The notes below the pieces were generated by a model. It was not told where the DNA came from. It did no database searches and was given only the letters and a program-made list of their open reading frames with translations. From Streptomyces sp. SID12501 (GTDB taxonomy: Bacteria; Actinomycetota; Actinomycetes; Streptomycetales; Streptomycetaceae), in the NCBI RefSeq assembly GCF_010550245.1, contig NZ_JAAGLU010000051.1, positions 1 through 49,451 on the forward strand: a DNA stretch of 49,451 nucleotides, written 5' to 3'. Position numbers and translations under genes: made by a program. Of the stretch, positions 1 through 7,152 are shown one piece after another (the first letter of the stretch is position 1; each line of letters begins with the position of its first letter).

Positions 1-144
1 CAGCCGGACCAGCCGGACCAGCCGGACCAGCCGGACCAGCCGGACCAGCCGGACCAGCCGGACCAGCCGGACCAGCCGGACCAGCCGGACCAGCCGGACC
101 AGCCGGACCAGCCGGACCAGCCGGACCAGCCGGACCAGCCGGAT
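1..144. repeat. 9-bp tandem repeat, 16 copies
   Basis: The unit CAGCCGGAC is repeated fifteen times without error, followed by one copy ending in T (136-144). It begins at the window edge, so the true copy number is unknown. Because the unit is a multiple of three, copy-number change would not shift a reading frame. Confidence 0.95.
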
Positions 145-171
145 CAGGCTGATCCTCCTCAGGTCACCTGA
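1..171 (+). CDS. 3' end of an unknown gene with a (Gln-Pro-Asp)n tail (partial)
   Basis: A plus-strand frame is open from the window edge to a TGA at 169-171. It reads sixteen Gln-Pro-Asp triplets followed by a short non-repeat end (QADPPQVT). I prefer this frame because its codons (CAG CCG GAC) have 100% G/C third positions, as Streptomyces genes do. The alternative frames give Ala-Gly-Pro or Ser-Arg-Thr repeats with poor third-position bias. The stop lies 10 bases past the stop of the convergent sugar dehydrogenase gene, so the two genes overlap tail to tail. Nothing of the folded part of the protein is in the window, so no function can be proposed. The tail would be acidic, proline-rich and disordered. 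It remains possible that the repeat is non-coding. Confidence 0.45.
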   Translation, partial: QPDQPDQPDQPDQPDQPDQPDQPDQPDQPDQPDQPDQPDQPDQPDQPDQADPPQVT

Positions 172-1340
172 AGCTCCAGAATCCGGTCGTCCCCGCCCTC
201 CGGGGACCCTCTGCCGTCCGTCTCGCTCGTCACCAGCCACAGCTTGTCGCCGCCCGCCGACACGACGGTACGGAGCCTGCCGTACTCGCCCTCCAGGAAC
301 GCCTGCGGGTCGGCCGCGGTCTCCGTGCCCTTCAGGGGGACACGCCACAGGCGCCGGCCCTTGAGCCCCGCCATCCATATCGAGCCCTCGGCGTACGCGA
401 TGCCACTGGGGGACGCGTCGTCCGGGTGCCACTGGGCGACGGGGTTCTGGAACGCGGTGTCGTCGCCCTTGCCCTCCGCCTCGGGCCAGCCGTAGTTGGC
501 GCCCGGCTTGATCCGGTTCAGCTCGTCCCAGGTGTCCTGGCCGAACTCCGAGGCGAACAGACGCTGCTTCGAGTCCCAGGCGAGGCCCTGCACATTGCGG
601 TGGCCGTAGGAGTACACCGGGGAGTCGGGGAAGGGGTTGCCCGGGGCCGGTTCGCCCTCCGGGGTCAGGCGCAGGATCTTGCCGCCCAGCGAGGACCTGT
701 CCTGGGCCAGCCCGGTGTCGCCGCTCTCGCCCGTGCCCGCGTACAGCATCTTGTCCGGGCCGAAGGCGATCCGGCCGCCGTTGTGGATATAGCCCTTCGG
801 GATGCCCCGGAAGACCGTGTCCGGGGCGCCCAACTGCTCGCCCGCCGGCTTCTCCTCCTGGTACAGCATCCGGGCGATGCGGTTGTCCGACTCCGTCGTG
901 AAGTACGCGTAGACCATGTGGTCCGACGCGAAGGAAGGGGACAGCGCGAGGCCCAGCAAGCCGCCCTCACCGGCCGCCGAGACGCCCGGCACCTCGCCCA
1001 CCTCGGTCTTCGCGCCCGTCTCCGTGTCGACCCGGGTGATCGTGCCCTCGTCCCGGGAGGAGACCAGCAGACCGCCGTCCGGCAGCGAGGCCAGACCCCA
1101 GGGCGTCTTCAGGCCCTCGGCGACCGTGCGCACCACCTTCACCGAGCCCTTGGCCGGCGGGACGTCCTCGGTGGCCTGCGCGGACGGCGACGAGTCCGGA
1201 CCCGTACGATCCGGCGATGCGCTGTCGCTGCTGCCGCCCGAGCCGCCGCCGTCCCCTCCCTCGTCGGAGGAGCAGCCGGCCGTGAGCAGGAGCGTGGCCG
1301 CGGCCAGTACGGCCGTCACAGCTCTACGTTGCACGATCAT
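159..1340 (-). CDS. PQQ-type glucose/sorbosone dehydrogenase family lipoprotein
   Basis: A 393-residue exported protein of the glucose/sorbosone dehydrogenase family (six-bladed propeller of soluble PQQ sugar dehydrogenases). The ATG at 1340 is preceded by GAAGGGA. A signal peptide ends in the lipobox LLTAGC, so the protein should be a lipid-anchored extracytoplasmic lipoprotein. A Ser/Gly/Asp-rich linker of about 45 residues follows. The catalytic domain then shows family landmarks: TPWGLASLPDG near its start, GEGGLLGLALSP, HNGGRIAFGPD, YSYGHRNVQGLAWD and ANYGWPE. The family oxidises aldose sugars with PQQ and calcium, but many actinobacterial members have no proven substrate, so the sugar is unassigned. 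The gene follows the aldo/keto reductase gene on the same strand after about 100 bases. Confidence 0.88.
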   Translation of the reverse strand: MIVQRRAVTAVLAAATLLLTAGCSSDEGGDGGGSGGSSDSASPDRTGPDSSPSAQATEDVPPAKGSVKVVRTVAEGLKTPWGLASLPDGGLLVSSRDEGTITRVDTETGAKTEVGEVPGVSAAGEGGLLGLALSPSFASDHMVYAYFTTESDNRIARMLYQEEKPAGEQLGAPDTVFRGIPKGYIHNGGRIAFGPDKMLYAGTGESGDTGLAQDRSSLGGKILRLTPEGEPAPGNPFPDSPVYSYGHRNVQGLAWDSKQRLFASEFGQDTWDELNRIKPGANYGWPEAEGKGDDTAFQNPVAQWHPDDASPSGIAYAEGSIWMAGLKGRRLWRVPLKGTETAADPQAFLEGEYGRLRTVVSAGGDKLWLVTSETDGRGSPEGGDDRILELQVT

Positions 1341-1438
1341 GGTCCCTTCGACGCGACGGGTTCTTCTTGTCATACACCGCTCGCGCCCCACGAGTTCCCG
1401 ATCCCCGCAGGCCGATTCCCCGGAGCCCGATTCCGGCG

Positions 1439-2437
1439 TCAGTCCCACGACCCCTGTGCCCTGGGCAGTCCCGCCACCTCGGCCAGGTCCTCCGCCGACA
1501 GCCGCAGCGGCGCGGCCCCCGCGTTCTGGGCCACCCACCGTTCCTGCTTCGCCCCCGGTACGGGCACCACGTGCCGGCCCTGCGCGAGTACCCACGCCAG
1601 CGCCACCTGGGCGGGGACGACGTCCGGACCGATCCGTCGCGCCACCCGGCGCAGGCCCGCCACGATCGGCTGGTTGGCGGCCATCATGTCGGCCGTGAAG
1701 CGGGGATGGCGGGCGCGGATGTCCTCCGGTTCGAAGCCCTCGCCCGGGGTCAGCGTCCCGGTCAGGAAGCCGTTGCCCAGGGGCATCGCCGCCAGGAAAC
1801 CGACCCCGCGCGCCGCGCACCAGGGCAGCAGCGCGTCCAGCGCCTCCCTCGACCACACCGACAGCTCGGCCTGCACCACGCTGACCGGAAACACCTGCTG
1901 CACCCGCTCCAGTTGGCGGATCGTCGTGTCGTGCAGCCGCGCCCCCGGCCGGCGCCCGGACCGCGCGCCCATCGCCGACAGCCCCAACGCCCGTACTTTT
2001 CCCGCCTGTACGAGTTCCGCCAGCGCGCCCCAGGTCTCCTCGACGGGTACCTCCGGGTCCGCGCGGTGCAGTTGGTAGAGATCGATGACGTCCGTCTGCA
2101 GGCGGCGCAGCGAGGCGTCGCACGCCCGTTTCACGTATCCCGGGCGGCCGTTGGCCACGATGTGCTGATCGCCGACCAGCAGACCGACCTTCGTCGACAC
2201 GAAGGCGTCCCGGCGTCGCTCCTTCAACACCCGTCCCACCAGCAGCTCGTTGGTGAACGGGCCGTACATGTCGGCCGTGTCCAGGAGCGTCGAGCCCTCG
2301 TCCAGGGCCCGGTGCACGGCCCGCAGAGACTCCTCGCCCCGCCGCCGGGAGGCGCTGTACGCCCAGCTCATCGGCATGCACCCGAGGCCAACGGCCCCCA
2401 CTTCGAGCGCCGCCGCGCCGATCGTCCTGCGCTCCAC
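1439..2437 (-). CDS. aldo/keto reductase
   Basis: A 332-residue NADPH-type aldo/keto reductase. I chose the GTG at 2437 because it follows an AGGAGAGAGG-type purine run and opens the usual first strand (RRTIGAAALEVGAVGLGC); frames extending further upstream would run into the divergent gene. The catalytic tetrad is visible: Asp and Tyr in LLDTADMYGP, Lys in FVSTKVG and His in DLYQLHRADP. The length is normal for the family of single-domain (beta/alpha)8 barrels. It is cytoplasmic and should reduce a carbonyl substrate that cannot be inferred from sequence. It lies upstream of the sugar dehydrogenase lipoprotein on the same strand and is divergent from the D-2-hydroxyacid dehydrogenase, with only 76 bases between start codons. 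Confidence 0.9.
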   Translation of the reverse strand: MERRTIGAAALEVGAVGLGCMPMSWAYSASRRRGEESLRAVHRALDEGSTLLDTADMYGPFTNELLVGRVLKERRRDAFVSTKVGLLVGDQHIVANGRPGYVKRACDASLRRLQTDVIDLYQLHRADPEVPVEETWGALAELVQAGKVRALGLSAMGARSGRRPGARLHDTTIRQLERVQQVFPVSVVQAELSVWSREALDALLPWCAARGVGFLAAMPLGNGFLTGTLTPGEGFEPEDIRARHPRFTADMMAANQPIVAGLRRVARRIGPDVVPAQVALAWVLAQGRHVVPVPGAKQERWVAQNAGAAPLRLSAEDLAEVAGLPRAQGSWD

Positions 2438-2500
2438 CTGGTCGTGAACCTCTCTCTCCTTGCCCCCCAAACCTAACCTCTGTACGCACAGGGGTTCGCC

Positions 2501-2506
2501 TACGCT
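2501..2506 (+). promoter_or_regulatory. candidate -10 element for a leaderless mRNA
   Basis: TACGCT lies 7 bases before the ATG at 2514 and no Shine-Dalgarno is visible, so transcription probably starts at or next to the start codon. No convincing -35 was found. Confidence 0.4.
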
Positions 2507-2513
2507 CGTGACC

Positions 2514-3464
2514 ATGACTGCTGACGTGTGGCTCCCCATCCCGCCGGAGGAGATCGCGGGCCTGCCCGAAGGGCCCGGCTACCTCTTCTGGAACGGCGAT
2601 CACGACTACCCGGGGGACCCGGCCGACTGCGCGTTCTACGTCGTGCCGTACATGAAGCCCGTCGAGGTCTGCGTACGTCCCCTGCCGGACATGACCGGCG
2701 TCCAGGTGCTGCAGACGCTGTCAGCGGGCGTCGACAACATCCAGCCCGGGCTCGGGCAGCTGCGCCCGGGAGTGCAGCTGTGCAACGCGCGTGGCGTGCA
2801 CGAGGCGAGCACCGGTGAGCTGGCCCTCGCCCTGATCCTGGCCTCGCTGCGCGGCATCCCCGACTTCGTGCGGGCGCAGGACAAGGGGGAGTGGCGGGGC
2901 GGGTTCCGGCCGGCGCTCGCCGACAAGAGCGCCCTCATCGTCGGCTACGGATCGATCGGCGCCGCCATCGAGGACCGGCTCGCGCCCTTCGAGCTCGCGC
3001 GGGTGGCGCGCGTCGCGCGCTCTGAGCGCACCACGGCGCGCGGACCGGTGCATCCGCTCACCGAACTGCCCGCCCTGTTGCCCGAAGCCGACATCGTGAT
3101 CCTCGCCACACCCCTCACCGATCGGACAAGAGGGCTGGTGAACGCCGATTTCCTGGCCCGGATGAAGGACGGCGCACTGCTCGTCAACGTGGCCCGCGGG
3201 CCCGTCGTCGACACCAAGGCGCTGCTGGCCGAGCTGGAATCCGGGCGTCTCACGGCCGCCCTCGACGTCACCGATCCGGAGCCGCTGCCTCCGGGCCACC
3301 CCTTGTGGCAGGCGCCGGGCGTGCTCATCAGCCCGCACGTCGGCGGCCCGACCTCCGCGTTCCGGCCGCGCGCCGAGAGGTTGCTGGCGGACCAGTTGAG
3401 TCGTTTCATGAACCAGGAGCCGTTGCGGAACGTGATCCTTACTACGGGGACGGTCGACGCGTAG
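2514..3464 (+). CDS. D-isomer-specific 2-hydroxyacid dehydrogenase
   Basis: A 316-residue NAD-dependent D-2-hydroxyacid dehydrogenase. The nucleotide-binding motif GYGSIG sits in the central Rossmann domain. The three catalytic residues are present: Arg228 (NVARGP), Glu256 (DVTDPEPLP) and His275 (ISPHVGG). The start is the ATG at 2514, with no ribosome binding site but a -10-like TACGCT just upstream, so the mRNA may be leaderless. The family interconverts 2-keto acids and D-2-hydroxy acids; this member lacks the extra C-terminal domains of SerA and its substrate is unknown. It is divergent from the aldo/keto reductase. A short hairpin at 3482-3501 follows the gene. Confidence 0.9.
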   Translation: MTADVWLPIPPEEIAGLPEGPGYLFWNGDHDYPGDPADCAFYVVPYMKPVEVCVRPLPDMTGVQVLQTLSAGVDNIQPGLGQLRPGVQLCNARGVHEASTGELALALILASLRGIPDFVRAQDKGEWRGGFRPALADKSALIVGYGSIGAAIEDRLAPFELARVARVARSERTTARGPVHPLTELPALLPEADIVILATPLTDRTRGLVNADFLARMKDGALLVNVARGPVVDTKALLAELESGRLTAALDVTDPEPLPPGHPLWQAPGVLISPHVGGPTSAFRPRAERLLADQLSRFMNQEPLRNVILTTGTVDA

Positions 3465-3481
3465 TCCGGTTCGGGCACCCT

Positions 3482-3501
3482 CCGCATTCCCCCGTATGCG
3501 G
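3482..3501 (+). terminator. weak hairpin after the hydroxyacid dehydrogenase
   Basis: CCGCAT and ATGCGG pair around an 8-base loop, 17 bases past the stop codon. There is no T-run, so termination is only a possibility. Confidence 0.35.
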
Positions 3502-3546
3502 GGTGTGTCGGCATCGCCGTCGACCGTTACGGAGAGTAGAGGAACT

Positions 3547-3636
3547 ATGTCCCTGAGTGACGAGACTGGTGTATCGTCCCGACAGGGGCTGCGCCGCGTA
3601 CCGTTCGGCGCCGGGGATGGACATTGCAGACTGTGA
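3547..3636 (+). CDS. 29-codon upstream frame overlapping the GGDEF gene start
   Basis: The ATG at 3547 follows AGAGGA with good spacing and opens a 29-residue frame (starts MSLSDETG, ends GHCRL). It ends at TGA 3634-3636, which overlaps the in-frame GTG at 3633 of the GGDEF gene as GTGA, the geometry of translational coupling. Codon use is not typical: about two thirds of third positions are G/C against over 90% in neighbouring genes. It may be a regulatory upstream frame rather than a functional peptide. Confidence 0.4.
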   Translation: MSLSDETGVSSRQGLRRVPFGAGDGHCRL

Positions 3637-6600
3637 GGGGGGCGACGGGCGATGCACGGCCTATGGACGAACGATCCGACGCGGCGGGGCCGCCGACGGC
3701 GACCCTGGTGCACGGCAGCGCGCAGACGCGGCCACAGCAGCCATCATCAGCACCGTCGGCACAGCGGTCGCCGGAGGCACACCCACACCGTGCCTCCAGC
3801 ACCCGGCGCGCACCCGGCGCAGTGGGTCGCGCGGGACACGGTCGCGGTGCGGGCCCGGAGTGTCCGGTGAGTTCCCCCGGGGCACTGCTGGCCCGCCGAC
3901 CGGATTTCGGCGGCGGGACGAACCTGGTCTCGCAGCTCACGCTGGCCCTGGTGTGCGCGGGATACGCCGTCGGTTCCGCGCTCGGCTGGGGTTCTCCCCG
4001 ACTTGCCCTGATCATGGGCGACTTCGGGCTGAGTGTCGCGGCGGGTGCCGCGGCCGTGTCCTGCTTCCTCTATGCGCGTCGCCGGATCCGCTTCCGGCCC
4101 GCCTGGCTGCTGTTCGCGCTGTCGTCCGCCATGGCCTGCCTGGGCAACCTCGTCTGGGGCTGGTACGAGGTCGTGCTCGACCAGGCCGTGCCCAGCCCCA
4201 GCTTCGCCGACCTGTTCTTCCTGTGCTTCGCCCCGCCCGCCATCGTGGGGCTCCTGGTCCTCGCCAAGCGGCCGGTGACGAAGGCCGGCTGGGTCTGCAT
4301 GGTCCTCGACGCCTGGCTGATCGGCGGCTCGCTGCTCACCTTGTCCTGGAGCCTCGCCCTGGCGCAGGCGGCGAAGGCCGACGGGCCGAGCGTCGCGCAC
4401 ACCGCGCTGTCGCTGGCCTACCCGCTGCTCGACATCGCCCTCGTCAGCATGGTCCTCGCGCTGCACTTCCGGCGCTCCTCCACGAACCGCTCCGCCGCGA
4501 ACACCGCCATCGGCGCGCTCGCCCTGACCGTGGGCTGCGACGCCCTGTTCACCTCGCCCCTGCTGCACAACAACTACCACTCGGGTCAGCTGCTCGACGC
4601 GGGCTGGTTCGCGGGCTCGCTGCTGCTGGCGTACGCCCCATGGGTCGGTTCCGGGCACGGCGGCCAGGGCGAGTCCGTCGGGCACACGCGCGTGGTGCAC
4701 GAACACCGCCCCGGGCGGCAGCACCCGGGCAGGCCCGAGGGACGCCGGCCCGCACCCCGCCAGGGCCGGGCGCCCGCCCCCGGGCAGGGGCACCCGCCCG
4801 TACCGGGAGGCGATCACGGCCGGTATCCGTTCACCCGGCCCATCACCGGCTCCCTGGCCGCGCTCACGCCGTATCTGGCCGCCGCCGTGTGCACGCTGGG
4901 CGTCCTCTACAACGTTCTCAACGGCCGCAGCCCCGACCGCGTGGTGCTCATCACCGCGGGCGGCGTCGTCCTCGCGCTGGTCGTGCGCCAGGGCATCATG
5001 CTGCTCGACAACATCACCCTCACCCAGGAGCTGGCCCAGAAGGAGAACCACTTCCGCTCTCTGGTGCAGGGCTCGAGCGACGTCATCATGATCGCCGCTC
5101 CGAACGGGATGCTCCGGTACGTCAGCCCGGCCGCCGCCGGGGTCTACGGGCGGTCCGCGGAGGAACTCGTGGGCACCGAGCTGGCCCATCTCATCCACCC
5201 GGAGGACCTGGGCTGCGTGGTGCACGAAGTGCGCCGCTTCCTCGCCGCCAGCCCGGACGAGGAACCCACCACCCGCATCGAGTGCCGCTTCAAGGCCGGC
5301 GGTGGGGGCACCTCCCGCTCCGGGGGCACCTCCCGGCCGGAGGCTGGGGGAGAAGTCGAGAGCGGGGGGGGCTGGCTGAACGTCGAGTCCACCGTCAACC
5401 GTCACCACGGCGGCCTCATCTTCAACAGCCGGGACGTCACCGAACGGGTGCGGCTCCAGGCCCAGTTGCAGCACAACGCCGAACACGACCCGCTCACCGA
5501 CCTGCCCAACCGCGCCCTGTTCACCCAGCGCGTGCAGCAGGCACTGTCCGGCCGCCGCTCCACCGACCGCGGCACGGCCGTCCTGTTCATCGACCTCGAC
5601 GGCTTCAAGGCCGTCAACGACACGATCGGACACCAGGCCGGCGACGAACTGCTCGTCCAGGCCGCCCGCAGGCTCCAGGACTCGGTCCGGTACGGGGACA
5701 CCGCCTCCCGGCTCGGCGGCGACGAGTTCGCCGCCCTGATCGTCGGAGACGGCACCCGGGACCGTGCCGCGCGCGAACTCCAGATAGGGGAGCTGGCCGA
5801 CAGGCTGCGGCTCACCCTCTCCCAGCCGTACGACATCGACGGCAACGATGTCCGCGTCAACGCCTCGATCGGCGTCGCGTTCGCCGAGCCCGGCCTCGGC
5901 GCGGGCGAGCTGCTGCGCAACGCCGACCTGGCGATGTACCGGGCCAAGGCCTCCGGCAAGGGCCGCGTCGAGCTCTACGCGCCCCAGATGCAGCAGGACG
6001 TCGTACGGAAGGCGGAGCTGGCCACGCGTCTGCGTGCCGCGCTGCACGACGGCGAGTTCGTGCTGCTGCACCAGCCCGTGGTGGCGCTGGACAGCGGCCG
6101 GATCACCTCGGTCTCCGCCCAGGCGCGCTGGCGCTCCTCCCAGGGAGTGCTCTTCACGCCCGCCGAGTTCCTGCGCGTCACCGAGGACAGCGACAAGACC
6201 GCCGAGCTGGACCGCTGGATGCTGGAGGAGGCTGTCGAACAGGCCGCCGAACGCGCCGCGACCGGGCTCGCCGTACCCGTCGGCGTCCGGATGAGCGCCC
6301 GGCGGCTCCTCGACCGCTCCCTGCCCCTCGGGTCGATCGAGACCCTGCTGACCCGCCACGGGCTCCCCACCGGTGCCCTGGAGATCGAACTGACGGACAC
6401 CGACCCGCGGGTCTCCCTGGACGAGCTGGAGCGCCGGCTGAACGCCTTCAGGTGCCTCGGCGTACGGATCGCGCTGGACGGTTTCGGCAGTGGCTACGCG
6501 CCGATCACGGCACTGCGGCGGCTCCCCGTCGACGTACTGAAGCTCGACCGCGGTCTGGTCGAGGGCGTCGTCGAGTCCACGCGGCTGCACAAGATCACCG

Positions 6601-6914
6601 GCGGGCTGCTCAGAATCGCGGGCGACCTCGGGCTGCAGTCCGTGGCCGAAGGCGTGGACCTGCCCGAGCAGGTGGTCGCCCTGCGCGCGATGGGCTGCAC
6701 GCACGGGCAGGGCATGGCCTTCTCCGGGCCGCTGGACGAATACCGGCTGCGCCGGGCACTGTCCACCGGACGCTATCCGGTGCCGAACGGTTCGGCCGAG
6801 CCCGCGTTCGCGGGCGGCGGTTCCGGGGTGTACACAAGTACAGGTGTGCCCGCTGTTTTCGGAGGCGGAACGGCCCTCCGTTCACATAATGAGACTCCCG
6901 TCCCACCCACTTGA
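3633..6914 (+). CDS. membrane-bound PAS-GGDEF-EAL protein (diguanylate cyclase with degenerate EAL)
   Basis: A protein of about 1,093 residues. The start is uncertain: the GTG at 3633 overlaps the stop of a short upstream frame, while TTG 3624 and ATG 3663 are in-frame alternatives. Order: charged N-terminus, several membrane helices (about 80-340), Pro/Arg-rich linker, two more helices (about 400-460), a PAS domain (about 470-605), GGDEF (about 617-790) and EAL (about 800-1060). The GGDEF signature is intact (RLGGDEF, Gly695-Phe699), with an RxxD inhibitory site (RYGD) five residues before it, so c-di-GMP synthesis with product inhibition is plausible. The EAL motif is replaced by Ser-Ala-Gln (828-830) and the DDFG motif by DGFG (949-952), so hydrolysis is unlikely. 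A palindromic repeat is inserted in frame in the PAS domain. From memory this corresponds to SCO5511. Confidence 0.88.
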   Translation: MRGATGDARPMDERSDAAGPPTATLVHGSAQTRPQQPSSAPSAQRSPEAHPHRASSTRRAPGAVGRAGHGRGAGPECPVSSPGALLARRPDFGGGTNLVSQLTLALVCAGYAVGSALGWGSPRLALIMGDFGLSVAAGAAAVSCFLYARRRIRFRPAWLLFALSSAMACLGNLVWGWYEVVLDQAVPSPSFADLFFLCFAPPAIVGLLVLAKRPVTKAGWVCMVLDAWLIGGSLLTLSWSLALAQAAKADGPSVAHTALSLAYPLLDIALVSMVLALHFRRSSTNRSAANTAIGALALTVGCDALFTSPLLHNNYHSGQLLDAGWFAGSLLLAYAPWVGSGHGGQGESVGHTRVVHEHRPGRQHPGRPEGRRPAPRQGRAPAPGQGHPPVPGGDHGRYPFTRPITGSLAALTPYLAAAVCTLGVLYNVLNGRSPDRVVLITAGGVVLALVVRQGIMLLDNITLTQELAQKENHFRSLVQGSSDVIMIAAPNGMLRYVSPAAAGVYGRSAEELVGTELAHLIHPEDLGCVVHEVRRFLAASPDEEPTTRIECRFKAGGGGTSRSGGTSRPEAGGEVESGGGWLNVESTVNRHHGGLIFNSRDVTERVRLQAQLQHNAEHDPLTDLPNRALFTQRVQQALSGRRSTDRGTAVLFIDLDGFKAVNDTIGHQAGDELLVQAARRLQDSVRYGDTASRLGGDEFAALIVGDGTRDRAARELQIGELADRLRLTLSQPYDIDGNDVRVNASIGVAFAEPGLGAGELLRNADLAMYRAKASGKGRVELYAPQMQQDVVRKAELATRLRAALHDGEFVLLHQPVVALDSGRITSVSAQARWRSSQGVLFTPAEFLRVTEDSDKTAELDRWMLEEAVEQAAERAATGLAVPVGVRMSARRLLDRSLPLGSIETLLTRHGLPTGALEIELTDTDPRVSLDELERRLNAFRCLGVRIALDGFGSGYAPITALRRLPVDVLKLDRGLVEGVVESTRLHKITGGLLRIAGDLGLQSVAEGVDLPEQVVALRAMGCTHGQGMAFSGPLDEYRLRRALSTGRYPVPNGSAEPAFAGGGSGVYTSTGVPAVFGGGTALRSHNETPVPPT
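5300..5372. repeat. nested palindromic repeat inside the PAS coding region
   Basis: Two copies of GGGGGCACCTCCCG occur at 5304-5317 and 5322-5335. The second copy pairs with its own right half (CCGGAGGCTGGGGGAG, 5337-5352). The first copy ends in CTC and seems to find its right half (GTCGAGAGCGGGGGGG) only after the inner element, at 5356-5371. It encodes a Gly/Ser/Thr-rich loop between PAS strands. From memory, similar short palindromes are dispersed in Streptomyces genomes. Confidence 0.6.
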
Positions 6915-6947
6915 CAGTCGGTGTGTGCCGGGGAGAGGGTCGACCCC

Positions 6948-6989
6948 ATGCGCACCCGAATTCTCGTACTTGGAAAGCGCGTCGGCTGA
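6948..6989 (+). CDS. ilvB leader peptide MRTRILVLGKRVG
   Basis: A 13-codon frame from ATG 6948 to TGA 6987-6989 with a strong Shine-Dalgarno run at about 6930-6939. It encodes Ile-Leu-Val-Leu in a row, using ATT, CTC, GTA and CTT; ATT, GTA and CTT are rare in Streptomyces. This matches a cis-acting leader peptide sensing all three branched-chain amino acids. Attenuation of actinobacterial ilvB operons has been described and predicted; this assignment rests on the sequence pattern here. Confidence 0.85.
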   Translation: MRTRILVLGKRVG

Positions 6990-7045
6990 CGCTGGTGAAC
7001 GTTTCGGACGGACCCGGAACTTCCAGCGACCGCATCCGGCGCGCT

Positions 7046-7079
7046 CCCCTCGCTTGCCTCACGGCACGAGGGGTTTTTT
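7046..7079 (+). terminator. ilvB attenuator (intrinsic terminator)
   Basis: CCCCTCG (7046-7052) pairs with CGAGGGG (7067-7073). An inner TGCC/GGCA pairs around a TCAC loop, and six T's follow (7074-7079). It precedes rather than follows a gene, so it should be conditional. Confidence 0.9.
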
Positions 7080-7152
7080 GTTGCACCGGCGCAGGTCGGA
7101 CCGCAACGCACACCGTACAAAACTCGCAAAAACCCTCAGCATCGAGAAGAGA

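Larger units (their letters stand above)
6911..7152 (+). promoter_or_regulatory. ilvB leader region with attenuator
   Basis: The 238-base gap before ilvB (the -35 starts inside the preceding gene) contains a consensus -35 TTGACA at 6911-6916, overlapping the GGDEF stop codon; the -10 is unclear. A Shine-Dalgarno run (GGGGAGAGGG) and a 13-residue leader peptide (6948-6989) follow, then a hairpin GCGTC/GACGC at 6979-6992 over the end of the leader, and a terminator at 7046-7079 with six T's, 73 bases before ilvB. This is the layout of ribosome-mediated attenuation: stalling on scarce charged tRNA would favour read-through. Confidence 0.8.

Noticed and set aside
1..144. Left-edge repeat as a CRISPR array or collagen-like (Gly-Pro-Ala) protein
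   Set aside because: There are no spacers, so it is not CRISPR. The Ala-Gly-Pro frame has only one third of its third positions G/C and stops earlier, so the Gln-Pro-Asp frame is preferred.
159..2603. Continuous minus-strand open frame of 814 codons covering two genes
   Set aside because: Only its C-terminal part (the sugar dehydrogenase) has coding bias and homology. The upstream part is antisense-like to the aldo/keto reductase frame.
3747..6704. Long minus-strand frame opposite the GGDEF gene
   Set aside because: High G+C creates open antisense frames. It shows no recognisable domains, and third-position bias belongs to the plus-strand gene.
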